Counted from the first letter of the stretch, positions 1-9,983 are shown. The stretch: 64,000 nt of DNA from Corynebacterium lactis (GCF_900519355.1 NZ_ULHE01000005.1:124001-188000); one strand, 5' to 3'. Notes: generated by a model from the sequence alone, not told the origin. A program made the numbers and translations.

Positions 1-660
1 ACGATTAAGCAGATCGCCTCAGAGCTGCATTACGCGGACGTGGACGCCCTCTATACGGCCATCGGCAAGGGGCAGGTGTCGGCCCGGCACGTCACCAACC
101 GCCTCGTCGCCCAGTTCTCCGGCGAGGAGGACGCGGAGGATCAGCTCGCTGAGCGCACTCCGATGTCCAAGATGCAGCCACGGCCGGGCTCGCGAAGGGG
201 CGACCGGGCGGGCGTGCTGGTTGCCGGCGACGCCGACCTCGCGGCCAAGCTTGCGAAGTGCTGCACCCCGGTGCCTGGCGACGATATCTTCGGCTTCGTC
301 ACCCGTGGTGGCGGCGTTAGCGTTCACCGAACGGATTGCACCAACGCCGAGAAGCTTCACCAGGAGCCGGAACGCATCATCGAGGTTTCCTGGGCTAACG
401 ACTCCTCCGGCGCGGTATTCATGGTGACCGTACAAATTGAAGCTCTGGATCGCCACGGGCTGCTCTCCGAGATCACGCGGACGATTTCCGATCAGAAGGT
501 CTCGATTCTCGCGACGTCCTCGCACACCTCGGACGACCGGGTCGCGGTGATGCGCTTTAGCTTCGAGGTCTCGGATACTAAGCAGATGGGCTACATCATC
601 AACGTCCTGCGTGGCATTGAGGGAGTGTTTGACGTCTATCGCGTTACCAGCGGCCAATAG
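1..660 (+). CDS. rel: (p)ppGpp synthetase/hydrolase Rel, C-terminal part
   Basis: The reading frame is open from base 1 to a stop at 658-660, so only the C-terminal 219 residues of a protein of about 750 are present; the hydrolase and synthetase domains lie upstream of the window. The visible part is the regulatory half. It has a helical stretch, then a Cys-Cys zinc-finger-like segment ([14 protein letters not shown] near visible residue 87, with a later His and Cys), and a C-terminal ACT domain (about the last 75 residues) ending in VYRVTSGQ. In the Rel family this half senses uncharged tRNA on the ribosome and restrains the catalytic half in the stringent response. It converges on the downstream cyclophilin gene across a strong hairpin. 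The family assignment is confident. Confidence 0.95.
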   Translation, partial: TIKQIASELHYADVDALYTAIGKGQVSARHVTNRLVAQFSGEEDAEDQLAERTPMSKMQPRPGSRRGDRAGVLVAGDADLAAKLAKCCTPVPGDDIFGFVTRGGGVSVHRTDCTNAEKLHQEPERIIEVSWANDSSGAVFMVTVQIEALDRHGLLSEITRTISDQKVSILATSSHTSDDRVAVMRFSFEVSDTKQMGYIINVLRGIEGVFDVYRVTSGQ

Positions 661-724
661 GGCCGTTCCACCCCGGGGGCGTGGGGGCGTCGTCAAGCGA
701 GCTGGACAGGGGCACGAGGCTGGG

Positions 725-744
725 CCGAGCCCGGGAAGGCTCGG
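725..744. terminator. Small hairpin after rel
   Basis: A 7-bp perfect GC-rich stem (725-731 with 738-744) and a 6-nt loop lie between rel and the larger convergent hairpin. It has no T-tract. It may be an auxiliary terminator or 3'-end stabiliser. Confidence 0.35.
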
Positions 745-786
745 GTAGTCCCGGGAGGCCTGGGGTTGTCGAAGGCTCAAAGACTG

Positions 787-828
787 ACGCCCCGGCACGA
801 ACGAAACTGACAGTTCATGCCGGGGCGT
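787..828. terminator. Bidirectional terminator between rel and cyclophilin gene
   Basis: The arms 787-797 and 818-828 are perfectly complementary over 11 bp. After one mismatch, 4 more pairs extend the stem (799-802 with 813-816) around a 10-nt loop. It sits in the gap between two convergent genes (rel ends at 660, cyclophilin ends at 853) and would terminate both. There is no long T-run, so the call rests on stem strength and position. Confidence 0.75.
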
Positions 829-852
829 GATTGTTGGGCGGGGGATGAGGGA

Positions 853-1733
853 CTATGCCTTCACCTCAGCGGTGGTGATGCGAACTTCCTTGGCGGGCTT
901 TCCATCGGAGGTTCCACCGCCCTCGATGCCGTTCTTGGCGATTGCTTCGACAGTCTTGGTGCCCTCGTCGGTCATCGAGCCGAGAACGGTGTACTGCGGC
1001 GGGAGCTGGGAGTCGGCCCAATTGAGGAAGAACTGGCTGCCGTTGGCGTCAGGGTTGGAGGGGTTGGCCATGGCGATCGAGCCCTTCGGGTAGATCACCG
1101 GGGTGTTGTGGTCAAGGCCGGAGTCCTTGACCGGCCATTCGCCCGCGAACTTGAAGCCTGGGCCGCCGGTGCCGGTGCCGGTCGGGTCGCCGCACTGGAG
1201 GACGTTCAGCCCGCCGCCGGTGATGCGGTGGCAGATGGTGTCGTTAAAGTAGCCCGACTGCGCCATGGTTTCGATGGCGTTGACGCCGCAAGGGGAGAGT
1301 GAGCGGTCGAGTTCCATCGCAATGTCACCCTGGTTCGTCTTCAGAGTCACAGTTACGGTTCCCGTAGCCGGCACTCCGGCGGTTTTCGGCTTATCGACGG
1401 CCTTAGCGGCCTGTCCGTCGTCCGGGTACTCGCAGGTCACCGTCTCCGGCAGGGGGGTGGTGCGCTTCATGGGAACGGCCTGGCCACTAACCGGGGTGGC
1501 GGTCAGCGCGACGGGCTCCACCGCGGTGCTCGAGGTTGCGGAATCGGCCTGGGTGTTGTCCTGGTCCCGCCGGCGGTGGTGAGAAGGTAAATGCCGCCGC
1601 CGATGGCGAAGAGGATCGCCAGCGTCGTCACGACGACGCCCAGGGGCTTTAGCTTCTCGCTGCGGTCGCGACGAGCGAGCTCGCGGTCGAGCTTGCGCAT
1701 CGCGTCTTTGCGTCGTTGCTCGTTATTGGCCAC
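853..1733 (-). CDS. Membrane-anchored cyclophilin-type peptidyl-prolyl isomerase (frameshifted)
   Basis: The C-terminal part is a cyclophilin domain (GSQFFLNWADSQLPPQYTVL, with GPGFKFAGEW before it) that catalyses proline cis-trans isomerisation. The N-terminal part (GTG at 1733, preceded by GGAG 8 nt away) lies in another frame. It encodes a charged cytoplasmic helix (RRKDAMRKLDRELARRDR), then a membrane segment of about 20 residues (VVVTTLAILFAIGGGIYLL). The two frames join if one C is added to the CCC run at 1566-1568 (one G on the coding strand), giving about 293 residues with a Ser/Thr-rich linker. This is the normal architecture of the corynebacterial and mycobacterial anchored PPIase, so the break looks like a sequence error. 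The catalytic domain should face outward. Confidence 0.88.
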
Positions 1734-1849
1734 TAGTTGTACTCCGTATCTCAAAACCGTATGTGATGAATGTCGACTGCCTCTTCGGCCGGGCCGACCA
1801 GATCGGTTTGCTGCAAGGCCAGGGGAGGCTTTACAGCACTAGAGGTCTA

Positions 1850-1855
1850 TTATGC
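1850..1855 (-). promoter_or_regulatory. Possible -10 of cyclophilin gene
   Basis: On the minus strand the sequence reads CATAAT, one mismatch from TATAAT, about 115 nt upstream of the GTG start at 1733. It lies in the divergent region shared with the gene at 1978. No convincing -35 box is visible. Confidence 0.35.
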
Positions 1856-1963
1856 CCGCCCGGGGTAGGGTGCCGTGCAGCGACAGGCGCGAGTCTGCGA
1901 GGAGGAGCCTTCGGAAATAGCGATTTTATGGACCGAAGCGCCGCTGCAATGCCCCACGGCACT

Positions 1964-1969
1964 TAGAAT
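1964..1969 (+). promoter_or_regulatory. -10 box giving a leaderless mRNA
   Basis: TAGAAT lies 8 nt before the ATG at 1978, and no Shine-Dalgarno sequence intervenes. A transcript starting 7-8 nt after the hexamer would begin at the start codon, the usual leaderless arrangement in corynebacteria. Confidence 0.6.
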
Positions 1970-1977
1970 CTGTAGGC

Positions 1978-2649
1978 ATGGAAATATTCGGCTTCCCCGC
2001 GGGACCATTTCAGACCAATTGCTATGTGGCGACCGGCGCGGTCGCCATGGACGGCGTCGATACGCCATGCGTGATCATCGATCCGGGCTATGGAGCTTTC
2101 GACGTGGTGCGCGCCGAGGTGGAGAAGCGAGGGTGGAAGCCCGAGGCTATCTTGCTGACGCACGGCCACATCGACCACATTCGCGACGTGGCGGAGGCGG
2201 CAGCGCATTGGGATATCCCCGTCATGATTCACGAGGCTGATAACTTCCTGCTGGCCACGCCCGAAAGCGGAGCGTCGACCTTCGGACACCTCTTCGACAT
2301 GGCTTCCATGTCCCCGTACACGCAGGCTGAGTTCTATGCCGACGGCGATGAGGTCAAGTGGGCCGGGCTGAATGTCGAGGTTTCCCATGCGCCGGGCCAT
2401 TCGCCGGGCTGCGTGATGCTCCGCGCGTCCGACGGCGCGGACGAGGTCCTGTTCTCCGGCGACGTCGTATTCAATGGGTCGGTCGGTCGCACGGACCTTC
2501 CGGCCAGTAGTCCGGAGCAGATGCGTCTGTCGCTGAAGAACAAGGTGCTCACCCTGCCGGACGAGCTGATGATTCTTCCCGGGCACGGTCCGACATCGAC
2601 CATCGGCGACGAGCGCAAGAACAACCCCTTCCTCCGCAATCTCGACTAA
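1978..2649 (+). CDS. Metallo-beta-lactamase-fold hydrolase (glyoxalase II-like)
   Basis: A 223-residue soluble hydrolase of the metallo-beta-lactamase fold. The zinc-ligand motifs are all present in order: THGHIDH near residue 61, GHSPG near 141, SGDVVF near 160 with GRTDL after it, and PGHGP near 201. The family hydrolyses thioesters such as S-lactoylglutathione; since actinobacteria use mycothiol rather than glutathione, the true substrate is uncertain and a generic thioester or persulfide is equally possible. The start at 1978 is supported by the TAGAAT hexamer 8 nt upstream. It lies between rel and hisS, a common position in the group, and the neighbours do not reveal its substrate. Confidence 0.9.
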   Translation: MEIFGFPAGPFQTNCYVATGAVAMDGVDTPCVIIDPGYGAFDVVRAEVEKRGWKPEAILLTHGHIDHIRDVAEAAAHWDIPVMIHEADNFLLATPESGASTFGHLFDMASMSPYTQAEFYADGDEVKWAGLNVEVSHAPGHSPGCVMLRASDGADEVLFSGDVVFNGSVGRTDLPASSPEQMRLSLKNKVLTLPDELMILPGHGPTSTIGDERKNNPFLRNLD

Positions 2650-2786
2650 TGCGCCCGGCTAGCGCGAGGGGGAGTGTCTTCTGGGCGGTTGCGGGTTGGC
2701 AGCGCAGGATGAGGCAGGCCGGCGGTAATAGCCGACCAGCCACCGGCCGCCCCGCCCCGCGTGCAAGCAGGCAACGCCCGTGCAGG

Positions 2787-2792
2787 TAATGT
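2787..2792 (+). promoter_or_regulatory. -10 box giving a leaderless hisS mRNA
   Basis: TAATGT lies 7 nt before the GTG at 2800. There is no purine-rich ribosome-binding site upstream of this GTG, which favours leaderless translation and supports 2800 over the in-frame GTG at 2761. Confidence 0.6.
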
Positions 2793-2799
2793 TGTCGAC

Positions 2800-4083
2800 G
2801 TGAACTCGAGCCAGAAGCCCAAGAAGATTAAGCCGTTTTCCGCACCGAAGGGCGTGCCGGACTATGTCCCGCCGCTCTCCCGCGAGTTTGAGGCGGTGCG
2901 CAACTCCTTCCAGCACCGCGCCCGACTGGCGGGATATGAGCACATCGAACTGCCCATCTTTGAGGAAACTGGGCTCTTCGCCCGTGGCGTCGGCGAATCC
3001 ACCGACGTGGTCAGCAAGGAGATGTACACCTTCGCTGACCGTGGCGACCGCTCCGTGACGCTGCGCCCCGAGGGTACCGCCGGGGTGATGCGCGCTGTCA
3101 TCGAGCACAACCTGGACCGAGGGCAACTCCCAGTCAAGCTCTCCTACGCTGGCCCCTTCTTCCGCTACGAGCGCCCCCAGGCCGGCCGTTACCGCCAGTT
3201 GCAGCAGGTGGGTGTGGAGGCCATCGGCGTGGACGACCCGGCCCTCGACGCCGAGGTCATCGCGCTCGCCGACGCCTGTTTCCGCGGCATCGGCCTGACC
3301 GGCTTCCGCCTGGAACTGACCAGCCTGGGCGATAACACCTGCCGCCCGGAGTACCGCACGAAGCTGCAGGAGTTCCTGTTCAAGCTCGATCTCGACGAGG
3401 AGACGCGCCACCGCGCGGACATCAACCCGCTGCGCGTCCTCGACGACAAGCGCCCCGAGGTCCAGGAGCAGCTGGTCGACGCCCCGCTGATGCTCGACTA
3501 CCTTTCGGACAGCAGCCGCAGCCACTTCGAGACGGTTACCGGACTGCTCGATGACATGGGGGTTGCCTACACCATCAACCCGCGCATGGTTCGCGGCCTG
3601 GATTACTACACCAAGACCTGCTTCGAGTTCGTCCACGACGGCCTCGGCGCACAGTCCGGCATCGGCGGCGGTGGGCGTTACGACGGCCTGATGGCGCAGT
3701 TGGGAGGCCAGGAGCTCTCCGGCATCGGTTTCGGGCTGGGCGTGGACCGGGCCCTGCTGGCGCTGGAAGCGGAGAAGAAGCAGGCCTCGGATGGCCGACG
3801 AGTGGACGTCTACGGCGTCGCGCTCGGCGAGGTCGCGGCCCGCGAGATGGCGCTGCAGATTAACAAGTTGCGCCAGGCCGGAATCCGCGCGGACATGTCC
3901 TACGGGGGCCGCGGGCTCAAGGGCGCGATGAAGGGCGCGGATCGCGCGGGCGCCCGCTTCGCCCTGGTGCTCGGAGAGTCCGAGCTTGCAGCGGGCGAGG
4001 TCCAGGTCAAGAACCTGACCGAACACGACCAGCACGCGGTTTCGCTGGATAACCTGGTCGAGGAGCTGCGCCGCCTGGTGTAA
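2800..4083 (+). CDS. hisS: Histidyl-tRNA synthetase
   Basis: A class II aminoacyl-tRNA synthetase that charges tRNA-His, 427 residues from the GTG at 2800, normal for the family. The N-terminus has the expected [13 protein letters not shown], followed by motif 2 ([18 protein letters not shown] near residue 120), the His-specific [11 protein letters not shown] and GGGGRYDGL region near residue 280, and the C-terminal anticodon-binding domain ([17 protein letters not shown]). An earlier in-frame GTG at 2761 would add 13 residues not typical of the family; the -10-like hexamer 7 nt upstream supports 2800. Its stop is followed by a strong hairpin shared with the convergent peptidase gene. Confidence 0.97.
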   Translation: MNSSQKPKKIKPFSAPKGVPDYVPPLSREFEAVRNSFQHRARLAGYEHIELPIFEETGLFARGVGESTDVVSKEMYTFADRGDRSVTLRPEGTAGVMRAVIEHNLDRGQLPVKLSYAGPFFRYERPQAGRYRQLQQVGVEAIGVDDPALDAEVIALADACFRGIGLTGFRLELTSLGDNTCRPEYRTKLQEFLFKLDLDEETRHRADINPLRVLDDKRPEVQEQLVDAPLMLDYLSDSSRSHFETVTGLLDDMGVAYTINPRMVRGLDYYTKTCFEFVHDGLGAQSGIGGGGRYDGLMAQLGGQELSGIGFGLGVDRALLALEAEKKQASDGRRVDVYGVALGEVAAREMALQINKLRQAGIRADMSYGGRGLKGAMKGADRAGARFALVLGESELAAGEVQVKNLTEHDQHAVSLDNLVEELRRLV

Positions 4084-4115
4084 GCGGCGTTCGGCAAACG
4101 CGCAATGGTACGACA

Positions 4116-4147
4116 AGGGCGCCGCCCCACCAAGGGGGTGGCGCCCT
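4116..4147. terminator. Bidirectional terminator between hisS and zinc peptidase
   Basis: The outer 8-bp perfect stem (4116-4123 with 4140-4147) continues inward with 5 more pairs including one G-T (4124-4128 with 4135-4139) around a 6-nt loop. It is placed between two convergent genes. Confidence 0.8.
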
Positions 4148-4199
4148 GTGCCACGTTCTGCCTGAAGCAGTCTGGGGGAGTTACCCGTATGCGTACGGG

Positions 4200-5084
4200 T
4201 TACCGGTAGACGCCCCTGCCCAGGGTGTCGCACTTGGCCATTTTTCCGGACTTGTAACCAGCCAGGAATGCCTTGGTGCGCCCCTCTGCGGAACCGTGCG
4301 TCCACAGGTCGGGTTTGATGCCGCCACCGCTGTGCTTCTGGATCGTGTCGTCACCGATAGCGCGGGTGGTATTGAGGGCATCGGCGACCTGCTCGTCGGT
4401 AAGCGGATTGAGGATCGCGTTGGGGCCCTTGTCGGCGTAGTGAGCCCAGATGCCCGCGTAGCAGTCGGCCTGGAGCTCCAGCTTCACGGCGTCGGAATCG
4501 GGGCCGGGGTTGTTGTAGTCGATGCGGCCGAGGGTTCCCTCGAGCTTCTGAATGTGGTGGCCGAACTCGTGCGCCACCACGTATTCTTGGGCCAGCGGGC
4601 CGGAGCCGCCGCCCATCTTCTGGAGGGTGTTGAAGAAGGTCCCGTCGAAGTACGCGCTGGTATCGCCGGGGCAGTAGAACGGTCCGGTCGACGAGGACGC
4701 GGTACCGCAGGCCGAGCGAGTTGAGTTGCTGAACAGGACGAGCCCTGGCTGCGTGTACTTGATGCCCGCCTGCTGCGGCAGCTGCTCCTGCCAGACGCGG
4801 TCGAGTGAGATGCCGGTCAGCTCGATGCGGCAGTTGACGTCTGCGTTGGCGTCGGCGCCGGTCTTACAGTTGTCCTGCCCCTGCGACTGCTCGATGGATT
4901 GCTGGCTTCCTCCCGTGCCCTGGGTCAGCTCCTGCAACTGGCCGGGGTCACCGCCGAGGAGGAGGTAGAGGCCAATCAGGACGATACTTCCAAGTCCGCC
5001 GCCTCCCAGGGCGATGGCTCGACCGCCCCCGCCGCGGCGCTCGGCGCGAGCCTCGGTCTTTTCAAAGTCATTGCGGAACGTCAT
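4200..5084 (-). CDS. YpfJ-family neutral zinc metallopeptidase, membrane-anchored
   Basis: A 294-residue protein with a short Arg/Gly-rich cytoplasmic N-terminus, one membrane segment at about residues 22-44 (GLGSIVLIGLYLLLGG) and an extracytoplasmic domain. The zinc site HEFGHH lies at residues 172-177, with a downstream acidic ligand candidate in LELQADCYAGIW, as expected for the putative neutral zinc metallopeptidase family (ypfJ type). Several Cys residues on the outer side could form disulfides. The substrate is unknown. It is divergent from aspS and convergent with hisS, so it is probably a single-gene transcript; the hexamer AATAAT lies 7 nt before its ATG with no ribosome-binding site. 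Confidence 0.88.
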   Translation of the reverse strand: MTFRNDFEKTEARAERRGGGGRAIALGGGGLGSIVLIGLYLLLGGDPGQLQELTQGTGGSQQSIEQSQGQDNCKTGADANADVNCRIELTGISLDRVWQEQLPQQAGIKYTQPGLVLFSNSTRSACGTASSSTGPFYCPGDTSAYFDGTFFNTLQKMGGGSGPLAQEYVVAHEFGHHIQKLEGTLGRIDYNNPGPDSDAVKLELQADCYAGIWAHYADKGPNAILNPLTDEQVADALNTTRAIGDDTIQKHSGGGIKPDLWTHGSAEGRTKAFLAGYKSGKMAKCDTLGRGVYR

Positions 5085-5091
5085 ACTGATG

Positions 5092-5097
5092 ATTATT
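5092..5097 (-). promoter_or_regulatory. -10 box giving a leaderless zinc-peptidase mRNA
   Basis: On the minus strand AATAAT is followed by 7 nt (CATCAGT) and then the ATG at 5084. There is no Shine-Dalgarno sequence. This is the same arrangement as at hisS, rpe and rapZ. Confidence 0.5.
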
Positions 5098-5214
5098 GCA
5101 CCTGCGTGGCTGCAAATCTGCGCAACCGTGCACCGGCGTGGGCCTGGCGGGGGATCGCGGGGGAGCGCGGGGGAGCGCGGGACGCGGCCGAGAAAAACTT
5201 ATCGCCCCTCGTGT

Positions 5215-5259
5215 TCATTGCTCACCCGGGACAGGGTAAACTGCTTTGACGAAACATCT
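5215..5259 (+). promoter_or_regulatory. aspS promoter with motif shared with alaS
   Basis: TAAACT at 5237-5242 is a good -10 hexamer, with a weak TTCATT 16 nt upstream at 5215-5220. The -10 lies in GGGTAAACTGCT (5234-5245), and AAACATCT follows at 5252-5259. Nearly the same pair of words occurs upstream of alaS at 9919-9948. The leader before the GTG at 5360 would be about 110 nt. Confidence 0.55.
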
Positions 5260-5359
5260 GGGGGCCAGCAGCAATTCGGCCCTTGAAAATTCTCCGGCGC
5301 CTGCCCACCAGGCGGGGTGGCGGGGATGGTACATACCTATTTGGAAGGATCAATTCGCA

Positions 5360-7165
5360 GTGCTTCGTACGCATCTTGCCGGAGATCTCCGCGCTGACCT
5401 CGCAGGCAGCACAGTCACCCTGACCGGTTGGGTCGCGCGTCGCCGTGATCACGGTGGCGTCATTTTCATCGACATGCGTGACCGATCCGGCCTGGCGCAG
5501 GTCGTGTTCCGCAATAGTGAGGTCGCCGAGCGTGCGCACCACCTGCGCAGCGAGTACTGCATCCAGGTCACTGGCGTCGTCGAGAAGCGCCCGGAGGGCT
5601 CGGAGAACCCGAACCTGGCCTCCGGTGAGATCGAGGTCAACGTCACCGACCTGACCATCCTGAACGAGTCCGCGGCGCTGCCGTTCCAGCTCGAGGACGT
5701 CTCCTCTTCCGGCAAGGTTGGCGAGGAAGCACGCCTGAAGTACCGCTACCTGGACCTGCGCCGCGAGGGGCCGGCCAAGATCATGCGCCTGCGCGCGGCC
5801 GTCAACCGCGCCGCCCGCAAGGTCCTCGACAGCCACGACTTCACCGAGATCGAGACCCCGACGCTGACCCGCTCGACCCCGGAGGGCGCCCGCGACTTCG
5901 TCGTTCCGGCTCGTCTCAAGCCGGGCACCTTCTACGCCCTGCCGCAGTCCCCGCAGCTGTTCAAGCAGCTCCTCATGGTCGCAGGCATGGAGCGCTACTA
6001 CCAGATCGCGCGTTGCTACCGCGACGAGGACTTCCGTGCCGACCGCCAGCCGGAGTTTACCCAGCTCGACGTCGAGATGAGCTTCGTCGACCAGGAGGAC
6101 ATCATCGCCCTGGCCGAGGAGATCCTGGTCGCCATCTTCGCCGAAGCTGGCGTCACCGTCTCCACCCCCATTCCGCGCATGACCTTCAAGGAGGCCATGG
6201 AGAAGTACGGCTCCGACAAGCCGGACCTGCGCTTCGACATCCCGCTGGTGGAGTGCACCGAGTTCTTCAAGGACACGACCTTCCGCGTCTTCCAGAACGA
6301 GTACGTTGGCGCCGTCGTCATGGAGGGCGGTGCGTCGCAGCCGCGCCGCCAGCTCGACGCGTGGCAGGACTGGGCCCGCCAGCGTGGCGCGAAGGGCCTG
6401 GCCTACATCCTGGTCGGCGAGGACGGGGAGCTGGGCGGTCCGGTCGCCAAGAACATCACCGACGCCGAGCGCGCGGGCATCGCGGCCCACGTCGGCGCGA
6501 AGCCGGGCGACTGCATCTTCTTCGCAGCGGGCGACACCAAGTCCTCCCGCGCGCTGCTGGGCGCTGCCCGCGGCGAGATCGCCAAGAAGCTGGGCCTGAT
6601 CAAGGAGGGCGACTGGGCCTTCACCTGGGTCGTCGACGCCCCGATGTTCGAGCCGGCAGCCGACGCCACCGCCTCCGGCGACGTGGCGTTGGGCCACTCG
6701 CAGTGGACCGCCGTGCACCACGCCTTCACCTCCCCGAAGCCGGAGCACCTGGACACCTTCGACAAGGACCCGGGCAGCGCACTGGCCTACGCCTACGACA
6801 TCGTCTGCAACGGCAACGAAATCGGCGGCGGCTCGATCCGTATCCACCGCCCGGATGTGCAGAAGCGAGTCTTCGACGTCATGGGCATCGGCGAGGAGGA
6901 AGCGCAGGAGCAGTTCGGCTTCCTGCTGGATGCCTTCCAGTTCGGCGCTCCGCCGCACGGCGGCATCGCCTTCGGCTGGGACCGCATCGTCTCCCTGCTG
7001 GCCGGTGTGGAGTCCATCCGCGAGGTCATCGCCTTCCCGAAGTCCGGCGGCGGCGTCGACCCGCTGACCGACGCGCCGACCCCGATCTCCGCGCAGCAGC
7101 GCAAGGAGACCGGCATCGACTTCAAGCCGAAGCCGAAGGCTCCGGCCGAAGCCGAACCGAAGTAA
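5360..7165 (+). CDS. aspS: Aspartyl-tRNA synthetase
   Basis: A class IIb synthetase charging tRNA-Asp; many actinobacterial members also charge tRNA-Asn, which cannot be decided here. It is 601 residues long, the usual bacterial length. The N-terminal OB-fold anticodon-binding domain begins [11 protein letters not shown] and includes [21 protein letters not shown]. Catalytic motifs follow: motif 2 ([20 protein letters not shown]), the bacterial GAD insertion in the middle, and motif 3 ([17 protein letters not shown]). The start is GTG at 5360, because the family N-terminus begins there and AAGGAT lies 9 nt upstream; the frame is open further upstream but without homology. Confidence 0.97.
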   Translation: MLRTHLAGDLRADLAGSTVTLTGWVARRRDHGGVIFIDMRDRSGLAQVVFRNSEVAERAHHLRSEYCIQVTGVVEKRPEGSENPNLASGEIEVNVTDLTILNESAALPFQLEDVSSSGKVGEEARLKYRYLDLRREGPAKIMRLRAAVNRAARKVLDSHDFTEIETPTLTRSTPEGARDFVVPARLKPGTFYALPQSPQLFKQLLMVAGMERYYQIARCYRDEDFRADRQPEFTQLDVEMSFVDQEDIIALAEEILVAIFAEAGVTVSTPIPRMTFKEAMEKYGSDKPDLRFDIPLVECTEFFKDTTFRVFQNEYVGAVVMEGGASQPRRQLDAWQDWARQRGAKGLAYILVGEDGELGGPVAKNITDAERAGIAAHVGAKPGDCIFFAAGDTKSSRALLGAARGEIAKKLGLIKEGDWAFTWVVDAPMFEPAADATASGDVALGHSQWTAVHHAFTSPKPEHLDTFDKDPGSALAYAYDIVCNGNEIGGGSIRIHRPDVQKRVFDVMGIGEEEAQEQFGFLLDAFQFGAPPHGGIAFGWDRIVSLLAGVESIREVIAFPKSGGGVDPLTDAPTPISAQQRKETGIDFKPKPKAPAEAEPK

Positions 7166-7190
7166 CCCCCAATCACTAGAAGGGTATTTT

Positions 7191-8381
7191 ATGACCTACG
7201 CGGATGACGTCACCGAGGAAGCGGTCGCCGATGTCATTGCAGGGGCGGAGGAGCTGATCTCCGCTCGCTTTGGCGGCAAGCCCGTACTTTCCGATCCGGA
7301 GGTCCTCGGTGGTCAGTCCAACGCGCTGGTCGTGAGGCTGCGCGTTGGGGTCAACCCCTTCCTTCCGCACCGTTCCATCGTCGTCAAGCGGATTCCAAGC
7401 ATGGGCGAGGGTACGGAGCCTGCCATGCTGCGCGAGGTGGTCGCGTACCAGTTCGCGAACACTCTGCCCGAAGAGGCACGCCCGGGCCCCGAGCTGCTCG
7501 GCTACGACATCGGCAAGCGCCTGCTCGTGCTGAGTGACGCGGGTGTTGTCGACACGCTTGCCGACGTCCTGGCCAGCGGCGATGAGGAGCTGCGACTGCG
7601 CTCCTTCCGGGCGCTCGGTGCTGCGCTGGGTAAAATGCACATCCAGACTCACCACCGTGAGGACGGATTCGAAACCCTGCGGCGTCGTGTGTGGGCCAAG
7701 GGCGGAGTCGAACGCGAGTCGATGTACGCGCGTGACCGCGGAATCGTCACAGCGATCCGGTTCGGCATCCGCGCCTTCGAAGGCTCCGGCGTTGAGGTTC
7801 CCGAAGCGGTGCGTTCCTTCGCCTCCGATGCGGCCCGCCGTATCGAAAAGGGCACCCACAGGGCGTTTACGCCCTTTGACCTGGCGCCGGACAATATCCT
7901 CATGGCCGACAAGGTCCAGTTCCTGGACTACGACTGGGCCGGCTACCGCGACGTCCTTTTCGACGTGGCCAGCGTCGTAGCGGGATTCCCGCTGCACGTG
8001 TTCGACACGCGGCCCTCGCGGGCCGAGGTCGAGGCGTTCATCCGCTCGTGGACCGAGGAGATCCGGGACCACTGGTACCGCGCCACCGACGAGCGGCGCC
8101 TCCTGGCCTACATCGCGGCCGCGTTGGTCGGCTGGCTATTCATCTCCGCGACCGTTGCCTACTTCGGTTCGCCCGAGAGGGCGCTGACGTTCGACACCGA
8201 GGCGATGGAGCAGGAGAACCCCTCCGTGGGCGGATCAGCGCTGGTCATGCGGGATATGGCGAACACGGCTCGCGCGGTGGCGGAGTTCGCTGAGCACTGT
8301 GACGATGACCGCTCGTCGGACCTTCGCGAATTCGCCGGTCGTGTCATTGATTTCCTGGAGTCCGGGGAAGAACAGCAGTAG
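7191..8381 (+). CDS. APH-like phosphotransferase of unknown substrate
   Basis: A 396-residue soluble protein with the aminoglycoside-phosphotransferase/choline-kinase fold. The N-lobe has IVVKRIP with the candidate ATP-binding Lys near residue 66. The catalytic loop reads [12 protein letters not shown] (Asp230, Asn235), in which the usual His-Gly-Asp is replaced by Pro-Phe-Asp, and the metal-binding segment reads FLDYDWAGY (Asp246/Asp248). It starts at ATG 7191 with GAAGGG upstream, 25 nt after aspS, and ends 2 nt before rarA, so aspS, this gene and rarA are probably co-transcribed. It is more likely a small-molecule or metabolite kinase than a resistance gene, because it sits in a housekeeping operon. 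Confidence 0.8.
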   Translation: MTYADDVTEEAVADVIAGAEELISARFGGKPVLSDPEVLGGQSNALVVRLRVGVNPFLPHRSIVVKRIPSMGEGTEPAMLREVVAYQFANTLPEEARPGPELLGYDIGKRLLVLSDAGVVDTLADVLASGDEELRLRSFRALGAALGKMHIQTHHREDGFETLRRRVWAKGGVERESMYARDRGIVTAIRFGIRAFEGSGVEVPEAVRSFASDAARRIEKGTHRAFTPFDLAPDNILMADKVQFLDYDWAGYRDVLFDVASVVAGFPLHVFDTRPSRAEVEAFIRSWTEEIRDHWYRATDERRLLAYIAAALVGWLFISATVAYFGSPERALTFDTEAMEQENPSVGGSALVMRDMANTARAVAEFAEHCDDDRSSDLREFAGRVIDFLESGEEQQ

Positions 8382-8383
8382 CG

Positions 8384-9816
8384 ATGACTGCCGAGGATTT
8401 CCCCGGAACCGGCGACGCTGCCGAGGCCCCCGCTCTTTTCGACCAGCCGGAGTCTCCCGGCAGCGTCACCTCGCGGTCGGCTACCGGCGGGGAGTCGGCA
8501 ATCCGCTCGAACGCCGCATCCTACTTCCATCCCGGCGCCCACGCGCCGCTGGCAGTTCGGATGCGACCGCGCACCCTGGACGAAGTCGTGGGGCAGTCCC
8601 ACCTTCTCGGCCCCGGCACCCCGCTGCGTCGCCTGGTCGAGGGAGGGGGAGACACCTCCGTCATCCTCTTCGGCCCGCCCGGCACGGGAAAGACCACTCT
8701 CGCCAGCCTGATCTCCGCTGCCACCGGGCGCCGCTTCGAGGCCCTCTCGGCTCTGAACGCGGGGGTTAAGGAAGTCCGTGCGGTGATTGAAACCGCGCGC
8801 AAGACACTGGTTCGCGACGGAGTACAGACCGTCCTCTTCATCGACGAGGTGCATCGTTTCTCCAAGACGCAGCAAGACGCGCTCCTCGGCGCCGTCGAGA
8901 ATCGCACGGTCCTGCTCGTCGCCGCGACCACCGAGAACCCTTCGTTTTCCGTCGTCTCGCCCCTGCTCAGCCGCTCGCTGTTGTTGCAGCTCCAGCCGCT
9001 TGACGACGCCGCCATCGGCGAAGTCATCGACCGCGCCATCGCGGACGAACGCGGCCTGGGCGGGCGCGTATCGATAGACCCGGATGCCCGGCAGCAGTTG
9101 ATCGCCCTGGCGGGAGGGGACGCCCGGCGTTCATTGACCTATCTGGAAGCAGCGGCCGAGTCCGTCGCCAACGGCGGGGCAATCACCTCGGAAACGCTGT
9201 CCACCTCAATCAACCGTGCGGTGGTCCGCTACGACCGCGACGGCGACCAGCACTACGACGTCACCAGCGCCTTCATTAAGTCGGTCCGCGGTTCCGACGT
9301 CGACGCCGCGCTGCACTACCTGGCCCGGATGATCGAGGGTGGGGAGGACCCGCGCTTTATCGCCCGGCGCATCATCATCCTGGCGAGCGAGGATATCGGC
9401 ATGGCGGATCCCACGGCGCTGTCCACCGCGGTCGCCGCTGCGCAGGCCGTCGCGCTGATTGGCATGCCCGAGGCGCGGCTGACTCTGGCGCAGGCCGTCA
9501 TACACCTGGCCACCGCTCCGAAGTCCAATTCGGTGATTTCCGCCATCGATGCGGCCCTGGCCGACGTGCGTTCAGGCAAGACGGGCCCCGTCCCGCCACA
9601 CCTGCGCGATGGGCACTATAGCGGCGCGAAAGCGCTGGGGCATGCGGTGGACTATGTCTATCCGCACAACGACCCGATGGGTGTCGTCGCTCAACAGTAC
9701 CCGCCCCAGGATCTGGTCGGCGTGGACTATTTCACGCCGACAACCACGGCCGGGAAAAGGGCATGCGCGAATACGTCGACAGGATTCGCCGGATTGTCAG
9801 GGGTCGGCGTCGGTAA
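8384..9816 (+). CDS. rarA: Replication-associated recombination ATPase RarA (frameshifted near C-terminus)
   Basis: A AAA+ ATPase of the RarA/MgsA/WRNIP1 family acting at stalled replication forks. Walker A GPPGTGKT is at residues 97-104 and Walker B FIDEVHRF near 152; sensor region [16 protein letters not shown] follows, then the RarA oligomerisation domain ([23 protein letters not shown]). Near 9741 the frame breaks: the uncorrected frame runs to 9964 with an unrelated tail, whereas adding one base there restores a family-like end ([18 protein letters not shown]) and a stop at 9814-9816, giving 477 residues. The first 45 residues are Ser/Gly/Ala-rich and probably disordered. The gene starts 2 nt after the upstream kinase gene. 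Confidence 0.9.
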
Positions 9817-9918
9817 GCGAGCGCTAGTTCGGGCGGGCGTCTGCGTGCCTGCTTACGGTGTCGGGAGGGCACGGTCGGCGCGGGGTTCGGACCGGTTTTC
9901 AACATGGTCTGGCGAAGC

Positions 9919-9948
9919 GGGTAGACTGCTAGTTTTGTACAAACATCT
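9919..9948 (+). promoter_or_regulatory. alaS promoter with motif shared with aspS
   Basis: TAGACT at 9922-9927 is a good -10 hexamer within GGGTAGACTGCT (9919-9930), and AAACATCT follows at 9941-9948. This matches the aspS promoter, with a 10-nt instead of a 6-nt gap between the two words. The expected start of transcription near 9934 leaves a leader of about 50 nt to the GTG at 9984. Confidence 0.55.
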
Positions 9949-9983
9949 CGGACGCTCGACGTGAAACGAGGAATTAGAACACC

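Noticed and set aside
2659..4305. 548-codon open frame on the minus strand opposite hisS
   Set aside because: Antisense shadow of an obvious gene; no recognisable domains, and it crosses the bidirectional terminator.
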